NCBI RefSeq assembly: GCF_947305105.1
Contig: NZ_CAMZCS010000014.1
Span: forward strand, 1 to 64,000
Length of the DNA stretch: 64,000 nt
Direction of reading: 5' to 3'
From: an uncultured Fibrobacter sp.
GTDB taxonomy: Bacteria; Fibrobacterota; Fibrobacteria; Fibrobacterales; Fibrobacteraceae
The position numbers and the translations under genes were made by a program. A model generated the notes under the pieces. The model did not search any database. It had not been told where the DNA came from and saw only the letters and a list, made by a program, of their open reading frames with translations. Positions 25,188-34,424 of this stretch are shown in pieces. Each line of letters opens with the position of its first letter. Position 1 is the stretch's first letter.

Positions 25188-26111
25188 ATGAAAATTATTT
25201 TGCCAGTCGCTGGTAATGGCATAAGACTCCGTCCCTATACTGAGGATCTTCCGAAGTGTTTGTTGCCTGTGGCGGGAAAGACTATTATTGATTGGATTGT
25301 CGAAGATTCTTTGAGCTTGAACCCTTCTGAAACGTTTTTCATCACGGGTTACAAAGCCGAGAAAATGGATGAATATTTACAGGGCAAGCCGGAATGGGGT
25401 AAAGTTCGTACTGTCCGTCAGGAAAATCCGCAGGGTTTGGGCGAGGCGATAAGCCTTGCGCTGCCGTTTGTGGACGACGAAGAACCGCTGCTGATTATCT
25501 TGGGGGATACGCTTTTTGAAGCCGACCTTTCCATTCTTGCAAATGCCGAAGAAAATATCCTTTATACTTACAAGGTCGAGGATCCGTCGCGTTTTGGTGT
25601 TGCTGTGACATCTTCTGATGGTCAAATTGAACGTCTTGTAGAAAAACCGCAAGAATTCGTGAGTGACGAGGCTATTGTCGGCATCTACTACATCAAGAAC
25701 GTGAAGGCGTTGAAAGATTCTCTTAAATATTTGATGGACAACAATATACGTACCAAGAACGAATTCCAGCTGACCGATGCGCTCGAAAGAATGATCGAAC
25801 AGGGGTATAAGTTCAAGACGGCTCCTGTGTTCCGCTGGTTGGATTGCGGCTTGATGGAAACGTTATTGCATACGAATGCGCACATGCTCAGCCGTAATGA
25901 CAATAGCGCCGAGTTCGTTGCCAAGGGAATGAAGGTCGTTTCTCCGTGCTATATTGGCAAGAATGTCAAGATTTACGGCTGCAAGATTGGCCCGTATGTT
26001 ACCATTGGGGACGATTGCGAACTTTCGGGTGTCGAAATCAGCAATTCTGTCGTCTGGAGCGGTGTAAAGATTACGAACGGTAAAATCTGCAATTCTATTG
26101 TTCATAAATAA
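25188..26111 (+). CDS. Sugar-phosphate nucleotidyltransferase
   Basis: Transfers an NMP to a sugar 1-phosphate to make an activated nucleotide sugar. 307 residues. N-terminal Rossmann-like nucleotidyltransferase: LPVAGNGIRLRPYTEDLPKCLLPVAG (glycine-rich signature, as LPVAGNGIRLRP and KCLLPV), LGDTLFEADL and VEKPQEF with the usual acidic metal ligands. A short C-terminal left-handed beta-helix tail (residues about 245-300) follows. This resembles RfbA/ManC-like and UDP/dTDP-sugar pyrophosphorylases; the exact sugar and nucleotide cannot be assigned. Codon use is more A/T-rich than in the neighbouring metabolic genes. Likely supplies envelope polysaccharide synthesis. Confidence 0.85.
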   Translation: MKIILPVAGNGIRLRPYTEDLPKCLLPVAGKTIIDWIVEDSLSLNPSETFFITGYKAEKMDEYLQGKPEWGKVRTVRQENPQGLGEAISLALPFVDDEEPLLIILGDTLFEADLSILANAEENILYTYKVEDPSRFGVAVTSSDGQIERLVEKPQEFVSDEAIVGIYYIKNVKALKDSLKYLMDNNIRTKNEFQLTDALERMIEQGYKFKTAPVFRWLDCGLMETLLHTNAHMLSRNDNSAEFVAKGMKVVSPCYIGKNVKIYGCKIGPYVTIGDDCELSGVEISNSVVWSGVKITNGKICNSIVHK

Positions 26112-26241
26112 ATCTTTACATCTCTTTGAGATTTGCTCAACGCTTTTTTCTTGTTTAGCGGCGCATTCTGATGTGCCGCTTTTTTTGCGTTATATATTCC
26201 AGCCTAGGGAAACCATTCATTTCTAATAGGAGTATCTTAAA

Positions 26242-27318
26242 ATGAATTGTAAAAAAATTGCCTTGGCCGTGTCCCTCGCGGCTGTATTCTGTTTCATAGG
26301 CTGTGGCGACGATTCCTCTAACTCGCCGTCGGCGGCTGGGGGCGATGGAACCGTTCTTTCCAGCGATTCCAATGGTGGCGAAGGTGGTGAAGTGACCTCC
26401 AACGACTCCAAGGATGGAAAGGAAAAATCTGCTAAGTCCACGGATTCGAAGGATTCCAAGGACGAAAAGGCCTCGGATGACAAGGAAAAGAAAGATTCCG
26501 GCGAATCCAAGGATTCTTCTAGCACTTCCAATGATTCTGGAGACAGCGGCAGCACAACTCCTTCCAGCGACTCCAAGGGCGACGTAACGTCCAATCCTTC
26601 GAGCGGAGGCATGATGTCTTTCGATTCGACGGCCTTTGCCAGCATGTTCTCTTGCTCCGAGGAAGGCGCGACCCAGAACCAGATGGGCTACGTCAGTGTT
26701 TGCACGAACGGCCAGTGGGTTTATGATTCCACGGCGACCGCCGAAGCCAACAAGTGCACCGAGGAAGGTGCCACGAAAACGGATTCCACGTCGACGATGG
26801 GTTTCACGATGGCCATGACTTACGTCTGCAAGGACGGTAAGTGGTCTATGAATATGGGTTCTGGCGTTTCGGGGACCCCGTGCGATGTGGAAGATTCCAC
26901 CAAGGAAGAGAACGGGAAGTCCTACATCTGCAAGGAAGGCAAGTGGGAACGCGATAAGGCTGCTGAAGCCGAAAAGAACAAGTGCGACAAGGAAGACTCC
27001 ACCAAGATCGAGAACGGGAAGTCCTACATCTGCAAGGAAGGCCAGTGGGCCCGCGACAGGGAAGCTGATGCCGAAAGGAACAAGTGCGACGAGGAAGGCG
27101 CCACGAAGGACAGCACTTCGATGGGCATGTCAATGAAGTACGTATGCACGGACGGCCAGTGGAAAATGGACATGTCCAGCTTTACGGGTGGCGGATTCAA
27201 CATGGGTGACAGCACTGGTACCGGCTTTAACTTCGGTGGCCGCCGCGACAGCACGGGTGGTTTCAATATCGGTGGGGGCACCAAGCCCGTAGTCCCGGAT
27301 TCCACCGCAACTGAATAG
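26242..27318 (+). CDS. Lipoprotein with five tandem two-cysteine modules
   Basis: 358 residues. Lipobox FCFIGC after MNCKKIALAV, strong AGGAG site. Residues about 25-130 are a Ser/Asp/Lys linker of SKDSKD type. Residues about 133-300 hold five repeats of roughly 30-45 residues, each C-x2-E-(G/D)-(A/S)-T ... Y-(V/I)-C-(K/T)-(D/E/N)-G-(K/Q)-W, ending in Ala/Glu/Lys spacers. The same module occurs once in other lipoproteins of the window. The tail is Gly/Asp-rich (GGGFNMGDSTGTGFNFGG). Function unknown; two cysteines per module suggest one disulfide each. A hairpin terminator follows. Confidence 0.82.
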   Translation: MNCKKIALAVSLAAVFCFIGCGDDSSNSPSAAGGDGTVLSSDSNGGEGGEVTSNDSKDGKEKSAKSTDSKDSKDEKASDDKEKKDSGESKDSSSTSNDSGDSGSTTPSSDSKGDVTSNPSSGGMMSFDSTAFASMFSCSEEGATQNQMGYVSVCTNGQWVYDSTATAEANKCTEEGATKTDSTSTMGFTMAMTYVCKDGKWSMNMGSGVSGTPCDVEDSTKEENGKSYICKEGKWERDKAAEAEKNKCDKEDSTKIENGKSYICKEGQWARDREADAERNKCDEEGATKDSTSMGMSMKYVCTDGQWKMDMSSFTGGGFNMGDSTGTGFNFGGRRDSTGGFNIGGGTKPVVPDSTATE

Positions 27319-27342
27319 TAGTTTGTCCTGAAAAACAACAAG

Positions 27343-27375
27343 CAAAGACCCCGGCAATAGCTGGGGCCTTTTTGG
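27343..27375 (+). terminator. Rho-independent terminator
   Basis: AGACCCC-x-GC-AATA-GC-x-GGGG-CCTTTTT; about 6-7 paired bases with small mismatches and a T-run, 25 nt after the lipoprotein stop. Confidence 0.7.
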
Positions 27376-27379
27376 TAAA

Positions 27380-27595
27380 TGAGGCTCGAGGCTCGGGGCA
27401 CGAGCGGTGAGCAATGAGCAGTGAGTCTTTGAGAGACTAGAGAATAGAGGCTAGTGAAAAGAATCACGCACTTCGTGCGTCAATATAAGACGGCGAAGCC
27501 GTGATATTTCTCCCTAGCCCCTAGATTCTAGATCCTAATCCCTAACCACTTCCTACTGTCTACTTCCTACTGTCTACTGTCTACTTCCTCACGCT
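27380..27595. repeat. Composite heptamer-repeat block with hairpin core
   Basis: Fills the space between a lipoprotein gene and glgC. Left arm: GAGGCTC/GAGGCTC/GGGGCAC then GTGAGCA/ATGAGCA/GTGAGTC and CTAGAGA-type units. Core 27445-27526: two hairpins, ACGCAC-TTC-GTGCGT and ACGGC-GAA-GCCGT. Right arm: CCCTAGC/CCCTAGA/TCCTAAT/CCCTAAC/CACTTCC/TACTGTC/TACTTCC units, which reach the last codons of glgC. The 82-nt core is identical to 48536-48617. Confidence 0.85.
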
Positions 27596-28839
27596 TTAAT
27601 AATCGTATCCTTAGCGAGGACCACGATTCCCGATTCGGTTACGTGGAAGAGCTTTTTGTCGCGCTCCAGGTCGTAGCCGATCTGGAAGCCGGCGGGGATG
27701 TGCAGTCCTTTTTCGATAATTGCCTTGCGCACCTTGGCGCCCGGTCCGATGGTCACGTTCGGGAAGAGGATGGATTCCTCGACGAGCGCATCCTTCTGGA
27801 TGGTGACGCCCGGGCTGAGGATGCTCTTGACGACCGTGCCGCCGCCGATGATGCAGCCTGCGGAAACGATGGAGTCGATGGCCGCTCCCTGGTGGGCGTC
27901 GCTGTCGCCGGCAAAGAAGCGGGCGGGCGGCTGGTTCCAGTTGAACGTGCGGATGGGCCAGTAGTTGTTATAAAGGTCGAACGGCGGGTTCTCGGAGCAG
28001 AGGTCCATGTTCGCCTCGAAGAAGGCGTCGAGCGTTCCCACGTCGCGCCAGTAACCCTTGGTGGAGGCTTGTTCGCCGCGCACGATGTTCGTGTTGAAGT
28101 CGTACACGTAAACGGGGAACTCGTTGTACAGGTTCGGGATGATGTGCTTGCCGAAGTCCGTGGCGCCGTTCTGCGCGCCCTTCAGGAGCTCGCGCACCAG
28201 GAACTTGCTCGTAAAGATGTAGTTGCCCATGCTGGCGAGGCAGTAGCCCGGATTGCCCGGCATTTCCTTGGGGTTCTTGGGCTTTTCTTCGAAGCCGATC
28301 ATGCGTCCGTCCTGGTCGACTTCGATGATGCCGAATTCGCGGGCTTCCGCGACGGGGACGGGGATGGCCGCGATGGTCAGGAGAGCCGCCCTGCTCAGAT
28401 GGAAGTCAATCATCTGGTTGATGTCCATCTTGTAGATGTGGTCGCCGCCGAAAATGGCCACGAGGTCCGGTCGTTCGTCCGTGATGAGGTTGATGTTCTG
28501 GAAGATGGCGTCGGCAGTCCCCTTGTACCAGTCGTCGCCGGTGCGCATCTGCGCGGGCACGAGGTCCACGTACTGGTCGAGGCTCGCGTTCAGGTTCCAT
28601 GCAGCGGAGATGTGCTTGTTCAGCGAGTCGCTTTTGAACTGCGTAAGGACCTTGATTTTGAAAATGCCGGAATTGATGAAATTATTGAGGACGAAATCGA
28701 TGATGCGGTAGGTCCCGCCGAAGTGGACCGCCGGCTTGGCACGGTCGCGGGTGAGGGGTTGGAGACGGCTGCCTTGGCCGCCTGCCATGATCATGCACAG
28801 GATGTTTTTTTGGTGTTCTCTATAATAGGACCAGCTCAT
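27589..28839 (-). CDS. glgC: Glucose-1-phosphate adenylyltransferase
   Basis: Makes ADP-glucose from glucose 1-phosphate and ATP, the committed step of bacterial glycogen synthesis. 416 residues, normal length. MAGGQGSRLQPLTRDRAKPAV (as GGQGSRLQPLT and RAKPAVHFGG) is the nucleotide and activator site, YRIIDFVLNN follows, then FGGDHIYKMD with the catalytic aspartate and FEEKP. The C-terminal beta-helix domain occupies about residues 300-416. AGAGGC precedes the ATG. It is divergent from pckG across a 148-nt gap, placing glycogen storage next to PEP/oxaloacetate metabolism. Its 3' end abuts a heptamer-repeat block. Confidence 0.95.
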   Translation of the reverse strand: MSWSYYREHQKNILCMIMAGGQGSRLQPLTRDRAKPAVHFGGTYRIIDFVLNNFINSGIFKIKVLTQFKSDSLNKHISAAWNLNASLDQYVDLVPAQMRTGDDWYKGTADAIFQNINLITDERPDLVAIFGGDHIYKMDINQMIDFHLSRAALLTIAAIPVPVAEAREFGIIEVDQDGRMIGFEEKPKNPKEMPGNPGYCLASMGNYIFTSKFLVRELLKGAQNGATDFGKHIIPNLYNEFPVYVYDFNTNIVRGEQASTKGYWRDVGTLDAFFEANMDLCSENPPFDLYNNYWPIRTFNWNQPPARFFAGDSDAHQGAAIDSIVSAGCIIGGGTVVKSILSPGVTIQKDALVEESILFPNVTIGPGAKVRKAIIEKGLHIPAGFQIGYDLERDKKLFHVTESGIVVLAKDTIIKA

Positions 28840-28987
28840 AATGCCTCTGGATGGTTTCCTTGCTCATTGTTACGTGTGAAATTTACCTTTTTTTGGGGGC
28901 AAAAGGAGGCCGGTCGGCCCTAAAAATGCTATTTTTGCTCCGTTCGAAATTTCTCGAAACTAACGTTAAACCCAATAGGAGCTCATA

Positions 28988-30850
28988 ATGAGTCTTACCC
29001 TTAACGATATCAAGCACCCGAGGATCAGTACCTGGGTGAATGAAATGATTGCCATGTGCGAACCGGACAACGTTGTTGTCGTTGACGGTACCAAGGAAGA
29101 ATACGATGCCCTCATGCAGAAGTGCGTCAAGGCTGGCCTTGCCACTCCGCTCAAGAAGAAGGAAAACTGCTTCTTGTTCCGCTCTCTGCCGTCTGACGTG
29201 GCCCGTGTTGAATCCCGCACGTTCATCTCTTCCGTGAAGGAAGAAGATGCCGGTCCGACCAACCACTGGATCGACCCGTCTGAACTCAAGCAGACGATGA
29301 GAAAGCTTTACAAGGGTTGTATGCACGGCCGTACCATGTACGTGATCCCGTTCTGCATGGGCCCGCTCGGCTCCCCGATTTCCAAGAACGGTATCGAAGT
29401 CACGGACTCCGAATACGTCGTTCTCAACATGGACATCATGACTCGCGCCGGCAAGAAGGTCTTGGACATCTTCAACGCCGACCCGAACGCTGACTTCGTT
29501 CCGTGCCTCCACTCTGTGGGTAAGCCGCTCCGCGAATGCGAAAGCGACAACGGTGTCTGGCCCTGCGCTGACGTCGAATACAAGTACATCACCCAGTTCC
29601 CGGAAGAACGCCTCATCTGGTCGTACGGTTCGGGCTACGGTGGAAACGCCCTCCTCGGCAAGAAGTGCTTCGCTCTCCGTATCGCTACCGTTCTCGCTCG
29701 CGACGAAGGCTGGCTCGCCGAACACATGCTCATCCTCAAGCTCACGAACCCGAAGGGCGAAGTCAAGTACGTTACTGGCGCCTTCCCGTCTGCTTGCGGT
29801 AAGACGAACCTCGCCATGCTCATCCCGACTATCCCGGGCTGGAAGGTCGAAACCATCGGTGACGACATTGCATGGATGAAGTTTGGCAAGGATGGCCGTC
29901 TCTACGCCATCAACCCGGAAGCCGGTTTCTTCGGCGTTGCTCCGGGCACCTCTGCCGAATCCAACAAGAACGCTCTTATCTCTGCCGAAAAGAACACCAT
30001 CTACACCAACTGCGCCCTCACTGAAGACGGCGACATCTGGTGGGAAGGCATCGGCTACCCGGCACAGGGCAAGCTCGTTGACTGGAAGGGCAAGACCCGC
30101 GACGCTCTCCCGAAGGACAAGGCTCCCAAGGGCGAAGAAATGGCTCACCCGAACGCTCGCTTCACCGCTCCGGCCAACCAGTGCCCCTGCATTGCTCCGG
30201 AATGGGAAGATCCTGCCGGCGTGCCTATCTCTGCAATCCTCTTCGGTGGCCGTCGTCCTTCTACGATTCCTCTGGTTCACCAGTCCCTCAGCTGGAACCA
30301 CGGCGTGTTCCTCGGCTCCATCGTGGGTTCTGAAATCACCGCTGCTTCCACCATCAACGCAGCCGAAGTCGGTAAGATCCGTCGCGACCCGTTCGCCATC
30401 CTCCCGTTCTGCGGCTACAACATGGGTGACTACTTCAAGCACTGGATCGAAATCGGCAAGAAGTCCACTGAAGACAAGCTTCCGAAGATCTTCTACGTGA
30501 ACTGGTTCCGCAAGGATGCCAACAACGAGAAGCTCCCGGGTGGCTTCATGTGGCCGGGTTACGGCGACAACAGCCGCGTGCTCGCTTGGATCTTCGACCG
30601 CTGCAACGGTGTCGATAACGCCAAGGAAACTCCGATCGGTTACATGCCGAAGGACGGCGCCATCAATACTGAAGGCCTCGCCGACTACTACAAGGAAACT
30701 CTCCCGGAAATCACGAAGGTTGACGTGGAAGGCTGGAAGAAGGAACTCGCCGACGTTAAGGAAAACCACTATCCGAAGTTCGGCGCTCACCTCCCGAAGG
30801 AACTCTCCGAAATCATCGACATGATCCAGGATCGCCTGAACAAAGCCTAA
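28988..30850 (+). CDS. pckG: Phosphoenolpyruvate carboxykinase (GTP)
   Basis: Interconverts oxaloacetate and PEP using GTP/GDP; in succinate-forming fermenters it can run in the carboxylating direction (known of the pathway, not shown here). 620 residues, the GTP-type length. The P-loop [14 protein letters not shown] carries the reactive cysteine (C270) of GTP enzymes. [14 protein letters not shown] and the substrate loop [14 protein letters not shown] are present. Good AGGAGCTCATA site and a strong terminator. Codons are unusually uniform (AAC, TTC, ATC, CTC, GAA), as in very highly expressed genes. Long open frames on the opposite strand are by-products of this bias. Confidence 0.97.
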   Translation: MSLTLNDIKHPRISTWVNEMIAMCEPDNVVVVDGTKEEYDALMQKCVKAGLATPLKKKENCFLFRSLPSDVARVESRTFISSVKEEDAGPTNHWIDPSELKQTMRKLYKGCMHGRTMYVIPFCMGPLGSPISKNGIEVTDSEYVVLNMDIMTRAGKKVLDIFNADPNADFVPCLHSVGKPLRECESDNGVWPCADVEYKYITQFPEERLIWSYGSGYGGNALLGKKCFALRIATVLARDEGWLAEHMLILKLTNPKGEVKYVTGAFPSACGKTNLAMLIPTIPGWKVETIGDDIAWMKFGKDGRLYAINPEAGFFGVAPGTSAESNKNALISAEKNTIYTNCALTEDGDIWWEGIGYPAQGKLVDWKGKTRDALPKDKAPKGEEMAHPNARFTAPANQCPCIAPEWEDPAGVPISAILFGGRRPSTIPLVHQSLSWNHGVFLGSIVGSEITAASTINAAEVGKIRRDPFAILPFCGYNMGDYFKHWIEIGKKSTEDKLPKIFYVNWFRKDANNEKLPGGFMWPGYGDNSRVLAWIFDRCNGVDNAKETPIGYMPKDGAINTEGLADYYKETLPEITKVDVEGWKKELADVKENHYPKFGAHLPKELSEIIDMIQDRLNKA

Positions 30851-30872
30851 TTGTTCCCTTTAGGAACTTTAA

Positions 30873-30909
30873 AATCCTCGCTACCGCAATGGTGGCGGGG
30901 ATTTTTTTG
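30873..30909 (+). terminator. Rho-independent terminator of pckG
   Basis: AATCCTCGCTACC-GCAA-TGGTGGCGGGGATT followed by TTTTT. About 12 paired positions with one G-T pair, starting 23 nt after the stop. Confidence 0.88.
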
Positions 30910-30997
30910 TCCGTTATTTTGTCCTTTTTTCTTTTTGCTGCATGGAAGCATTAGTGAAAAACTGCTAAATTTCGGGAAAAGAAGGATTCGGTTTAAG

Positions 30998-32053
30998 ATG
31001 AAGATTCTTGTGACTGGTGCTGCCGGGTTTATCGCCTCGAAGATCATGGCGATGCTTGCGCTGCGTGGCGACGAAGTGGTCGGGCTGGATAATATCAACG
31101 ACTACTACGACGTGCGCCTCAAGTACGGCCGTCTCTGGGAAAACGGTTTCCGTACCGAAAGCGGGGACGCTCTGGCCGAGATGCCTTTCGGGAAAATGCT
31201 CGAAAGCTCGGTGCTTCCCGGTGCCCGTTTTGTCCGCATGGATATTGCCGACAAGGCTTCTATTGACAAACTTTTTGCCGAAGAAAAATTCGACAAGGTC
31301 GTTCACCTTGCCGCGCAGGCGGGCGTCCGCTATTCCATCACGAATCCCTACGCCTACATGCAAAGCAATATGGTGGGCTTCCTGAACATTTTGGAGGCAT
31401 GCCGCCATAACCAGGTGAAGCACTTGCTCTTTGCGTCGTCCAGTTCCGTGTATGGACTCAATAGCAAGGTCCCCTACAGCGAAGACGACAAGGTCGACAA
31501 TCCGGTGAGCCTTTATGCGGCAAGCAAGAAGAGCAACGAACTGATGGCGCACGCTTATTCCAAACTCTACGGCATTCCGGTGACTGGCTTGCGCTATTTC
31601 ACCGTGTACGGCCCGTGGGGGAGGCCCGATATGAGCCCCATGCTCTTTGCCCGCGCGATTTCGAAGGGGGAACCCATCAAGGTGTTCAACAACGGCGACA
31701 TGATCCGCGATTTCACCTACATCGACGACATTGCCGAAGGCAGCGTGCATGCGCTCGACCACATGCCGGTTGCTGCCGCCTGCGAGAACGGGGTCCCGTA
31801 CAAACTCTACAATATCGGGTGCAGCCATCCGGTCAAACTCATGGACTTCATTGCCGAAATCGAGGCCGCCTACGGCGAATCCGCCAAGAAGGATTTCTTG
31901 CCGATGCAGCCGGGCGACGTTTACCAGACAAACGCCGACACGACAAAACTTGAGACGGAATGCGGGTACAAACCCCACTGGAGCCTGCACGACGGTATCG
32001 CCGAATTCATGAAGTGGTACAAGAGCGAAAGGAATCCTCTTAGGGGAATTTGA
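30998..32053 (+). CDS. NAD-dependent nucleotide-sugar epimerase (UDP-glucuronate 4-epimerase-like)
   Basis: 351 residues, short-chain dehydrogenase fold. Rossmann motif TGAAGFIAS at residues 6-14, catalytic Y-x3-K in YAASKKSNE, and the family segment RYFTVYGPWGRPDM plus RDFTYIDDI. This set is typical of UDP-glucuronate 4-epimerases and related enzymes acting on acidic nucleotide sugars for capsule or LPS. I start at the ATG at 30998 (AAGGA 11 nt upstream) because the glycine motif then sits at the N-terminus; the earlier open frame runs through the pckG terminator. The exact substrate is an inference. Confidence 0.85.
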   Translation: MKILVTGAAGFIASKIMAMLALRGDEVVGLDNINDYYDVRLKYGRLWENGFRTESGDALAEMPFGKMLESSVLPGARFVRMDIADKASIDKLFAEEKFDKVVHLAAQAGVRYSITNPYAYMQSNMVGFLNILEACRHNQVKHLLFASSSSVYGLNSKVPYSEDDKVDNPVSLYAASKKSNELMAHAYSKLYGIPVTGLRYFTVYGPWGRPDMSPMLFARAISKGEPIKVFNNGDMIRDFTYIDDIAEGSVHALDHMPVAAACENGVPYKLYNIGCSHPVKLMDFIAEIEAAYGESAKKDFLPMQPGDVYQTNADTTKLETECGYKPHWSLHDGIAEFMKWYKSERNPLRGI

Positions 32054-32108
32054 TTTCTTGGATGAATTGGAGTCCAAGGACGTGCTCATTTATTTCTACA
32101 TTTTGGCT

Positions 32109-32624
32109 ATGCGTTTCCGCAAGAACATTTCCTATTTTCTTTGTTTGTTTGCTCTTGCCTTGATGGTCGTGGGACTTTCGGGTTGTTACAGTTTTACGGC
32201 GTCGACATTGCCGAGCCATATCAAGACGGTCCAGATACACGAGGTTGAAGATAAGACGCTGGACCCGGTGCTCGCGAATAACATCCATTCGGCCATTGTC
32301 GAAATGTTCAGGAAAAATGCAGGTGGTGTGCGCCTTGTGAACGACGATGCCAATGCCGATTTCGCGATAACGCTCCTGAGTTACACGAACAAGCCCGAGA
32401 ACTACAATAGCAACAGCGATGTGGAAACTTATCGCGTGACCATCCGAGTGAGCGTGAAGTTCTACGATAACGTTAAGGAACGCATCATTTACGAAAGCAA
32501 TTCGCTTTCGGCAGACGGAACCTACGATATTCAGAAAAACGAGACCGAAGACCGTCATGGTCAGGCCCGCGCTATCGAAAAACTGCAAGATTTGATTATC
32601 GCCAATGCCTTGGCTAAATGGTGA
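32109..32624 (+). CDS. LptE-like LPS-assembly lipoprotein
   Basis: 171 residues from the ATG at 32109; an earlier ATG at 32058 is possible, but the later one gives a clean lipoprotein leader (MRFRKNISYFLCLF... VVGLSGC). The mature part starts YSFTASTLPSHIKTVQIHEVEDKT, here read as YSFTASTLPSHIKTV, the hallmark of the Bacteroidetes/Fibrobacter-type LptE family: small outer-membrane lipoproteins that plug LptD during LPS export. It follows the epimerase with a short gap and precedes a methyltransferase gene, so it may be in an operon. Function by family resemblance. Confidence 0.75.
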   Translation: MRFRKNISYFLCLFALALMVVGLSGCYSFTASTLPSHIKTVQIHEVEDKTLDPVLANNIHSAIVEMFRKNAGGVRLVNDDANADFAITLLSYTNKPENYNSNSDVETYRVTIRVSVKFYDNVKERIIYESNSLSADGTYDIQKNETEDRHGQARAIEKLQDLIIANALAKW

Positions 32625-32658
32625 CGCGTAACTATCAATTGATTTTATCTACAAAACT

Positions 32659-33423
32659 ATGCGCAAATTCAGAGTTGTCCTTGTTGAACCGGAACACCCG
32701 CACAATGTGGGCTTTGTTGCCCGCGCCATGCACTGCTACGCCCTCGACGAACTGTATATCGTCTACCCGAGGCGTGACAAGGTAATTGAGAATTCCTACC
32801 ATACGGCTCCCAACAGCCACGAGGTCTTGGACAAGGCGACTATCGTGCATAAGTTCGAGGAAGCCATCGGGGACTGTGCCTGTGCTGTAGCGTTCAGCCG
32901 CCGTATTTACGGGTCTGCCATCAAGCACACGATGATGCCCGGGCTTGCGGAACTGTTGCCCGAAAACGGGACCATTGCGCTTGTGTTTGGCCGCGAATCC
33001 TGTGGGTTAGAGACCGAAGAAGTGAACGCTTGCACGTACCAGTGCGAAATCCCGGTGCCGGGCCTCATGAGCCTCAATTTGGCTCAGGCGGTAACGGTGG
33101 GGCTCTACGAACTTTGCCGCAGCGGTGCGCTTGCGAATGGCGAAGGGCGCGCGAAGCGCGGGACCAAGGGAGCCTGCGAAACGGCCCCGGCGACGATTGA
33201 CCAGATAGACAGTTTCAAGAAGTTCCTGGACCGCTATCTGACTGGGCAGTATCACGACCAGTCTTGGCGCGACAATTTTTTGAATACGCTGTTGCAGCGT
33301 CTGCATCCCACACGCAACGAGCTTTCCGCTTTGTTCGGGCTCATCCGTAACCTCGCGAAAAAGCCTGCCCGTTTGGAACAGGCCGCCGACAAGGCCGCCA
33401 AAGCCGCTGCTGAAACTAAATAA
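32659..33423 (+). CDS. SPOUT-family RNA methyltransferase, TrmJ-like
   Basis: 254 residues. SpoU/TrmH-type knot methyltransferase: motif 1 EPEHPHNVGFVARAM, motif 2 FGRESCGLETEEV and motif 3 IPVPGLMSLNLAQAV. The extra C-terminal helical extension (residues about 165-254) fits TrmJ, which methylates the 2'-O of position 32 in tRNA. The usual TrmJ motif order is intact, so it should be active. Starts 34 nt after the LptE-like gene and ends 3 nt before a small unknown gene; probably one transcript. The specific RNA target is inferred. Confidence 0.88.
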   Translation: MRKFRVVLVEPEHPHNVGFVARAMHCYALDELYIVYPRRDKVIENSYHTAPNSHEVLDKATIVHKFEEAIGDCACAVAFSRRIYGSAIKHTMMPGLAELLPENGTIALVFGRESCGLETEEVNACTYQCEIPVPGLMSLNLAQAVTVGLYELCRSGALANGEGRAKRGTKGACETAPATIDQIDSFKKFLDRYLTGQYHDQSWRDNFLNTLLQRLHPTRNELSALFGLIRNLAKKPARLEQAADKAAKAAAETK

Positions 33424-33426
33424 GTT

Positions 33427-33774
33427 ATGGAAGTCGAATTCAACATTGCAGGCAGAATCCTTTCGGCGGGTGGCACGCGCGTCATAACGCTTGCCGAAAT
33501 ACTCGCTTCGCCTTTGGTTGCCGGGATTTCGTGCGCCGCCGACCTCACTGAAGATGTTCTCGCAGCTTACTGCAAGGCCGAATCCGAAAAATCCCAGTGC
33601 AAAGTATATTTGTGGAAAGACCGCGAAGAGTACGGCAATGCGAACGTGTTCAACGGCGGCTCCGATTACGAAGTCGTGAACGAGATTTGCTTCTTGTGCA
33701 TCTACGACTGCGGAAACGAAATGGCCCGTGAAACCACGGACCACTGGAACGAAAAGATTGACGCTGTTATTTGA
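33427..33774 (+). CDS. Hypothetical protein
   Basis: 115 residues, not recognised. No signal peptide or membrane segment; mixed alpha/beta composition with several cysteines (SCAAD, EICFLCIYDCGNEM). Begins 3 nt after the TrmJ-like stop, so it is translationally linked. Ends 5 nt before the convergent regulator gene stop. A real gene by spacing and composition, with no visible functional motif. Confidence 0.65.
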   Translation: MEVEFNIAGRILSAGGTRVITLAEILASPLVAGISCAADLTEDVLAAYCKAESEKSQCKVYLWKDREEYGNANVFNGGSDYEVVNEICFLCIYDCGNEMARETTDHWNEKIDAVI

Positions 33775-33779
33775 CGCAG

Positions 33780-34226
33780 TTACCCAGCCCAGTGTTTTAA
33801 TTGCGAAAGGTGCGAGTCGAAGAACTTGCGCCTTTCTGCATCTGGCGTATTTTCGGGGTTCGGCATGTGCGAAAGCATAAAGTCCAGTAGAGTGTCCTTG
33901 CTTGTGTAGGTGAACTTGCCGTCTACGTAGCACCACTTGCAGTAATCTTCGTTGAAGTTTCCGTCGACTTCGCGGCTGATGATCGCGTCGTCGCCGAGCG
34001 GCATGCCGCAGCACTGGCAAAAGAGCTGGCGCGGGGCGCCGAGCAGCGTGTTTATGGAAACATTGAATTCCTTCGACAAAACCTTGAGCATTTCGGTGTT
34101 CGGCTGCGTCTCGCCGGTTTCCCAACGGCTCACGGCTTGCCGGGTCACACCGACGCGTTCAGCCATCTGGTCTTGGGTGAGGTTATGTTTTTCGCGGATG
34201 TTCTTGAGAATTTCGTAGGTCTGCAT
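33780..34226 (-). CDS. XRE-family regulator with C-terminal zinc ribbon
   Basis: 148 residues. N-terminal helix-turn-helix of the Cro/CI (XRE) type, residues about 5-60 (LTQDQMAERVGVTRQAVSRWE). Then CQCCGMPL and, about 25 residues on, CKWC: a four-cysteine set matching the putative zinc-ribbon domain often fused to XRE regulators in Firmicutes and others. Likely a DNA-binding regulator responsive to metal, redox or a partner protein; targets unknown. GGAG-type site upstream. Convergent with the TrmJ operon. The upstream gap holds a heptamer repeat. Confidence 0.85.
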   Translation of the reverse strand: MQTYEILKNIREKHNLTQDQMAERVGVTRQAVSRWETGETQPNTEMLKVLSKEFNVSINTLLGAPRQLFCQCCGMPLGDDAIISREVDGNFNEDYCKWCYVDGKFTYTSKDTLLDFMLSHMPNPENTPDAERRKFFDSHLSQLKHWAG

Positions 34227-34310
34227 TTAAACTCCTTTTGTTTACGGTTCAAATATACCTATGGCTTCGCAGAAAAACAAGAAACAGGCTGTTGCGTTGT
34301 GTAAAAAGAA

Positions 34311-34363
34311 TGAGGCGCGAGGTTCGAGGCGCGAGGCTCGGGGTACGAGGTTCTAGTTCGGGC
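34311..34363. repeat. Heptamer repeat fragment (GAGGCGC type)
   Basis: GAGGCGC/GAGGTTC/GAGGCGC/GAGGCTC/GGGGTAC/GAGGTTC units in strict 7-nt register, between the regulator and a lipoprotein gene. Only the left-arm type of the composite element is present; no hairpin core. Confidence 0.75.
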
Positions 34364-34424
34364 TATGTTTTTTTATTTTTTTATATAGGTTTTAATAGAT
34401 TTGAAACGGAGTATATACTTTTCT

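Noticed and set aside
28883-30790. A 635-codon open frame on the minus strand opposite pckG
   Set aside because: It mirrors the strong codon bias of pckG, has no family resemblance, no ribosome site and lies wholly within a secure gene.
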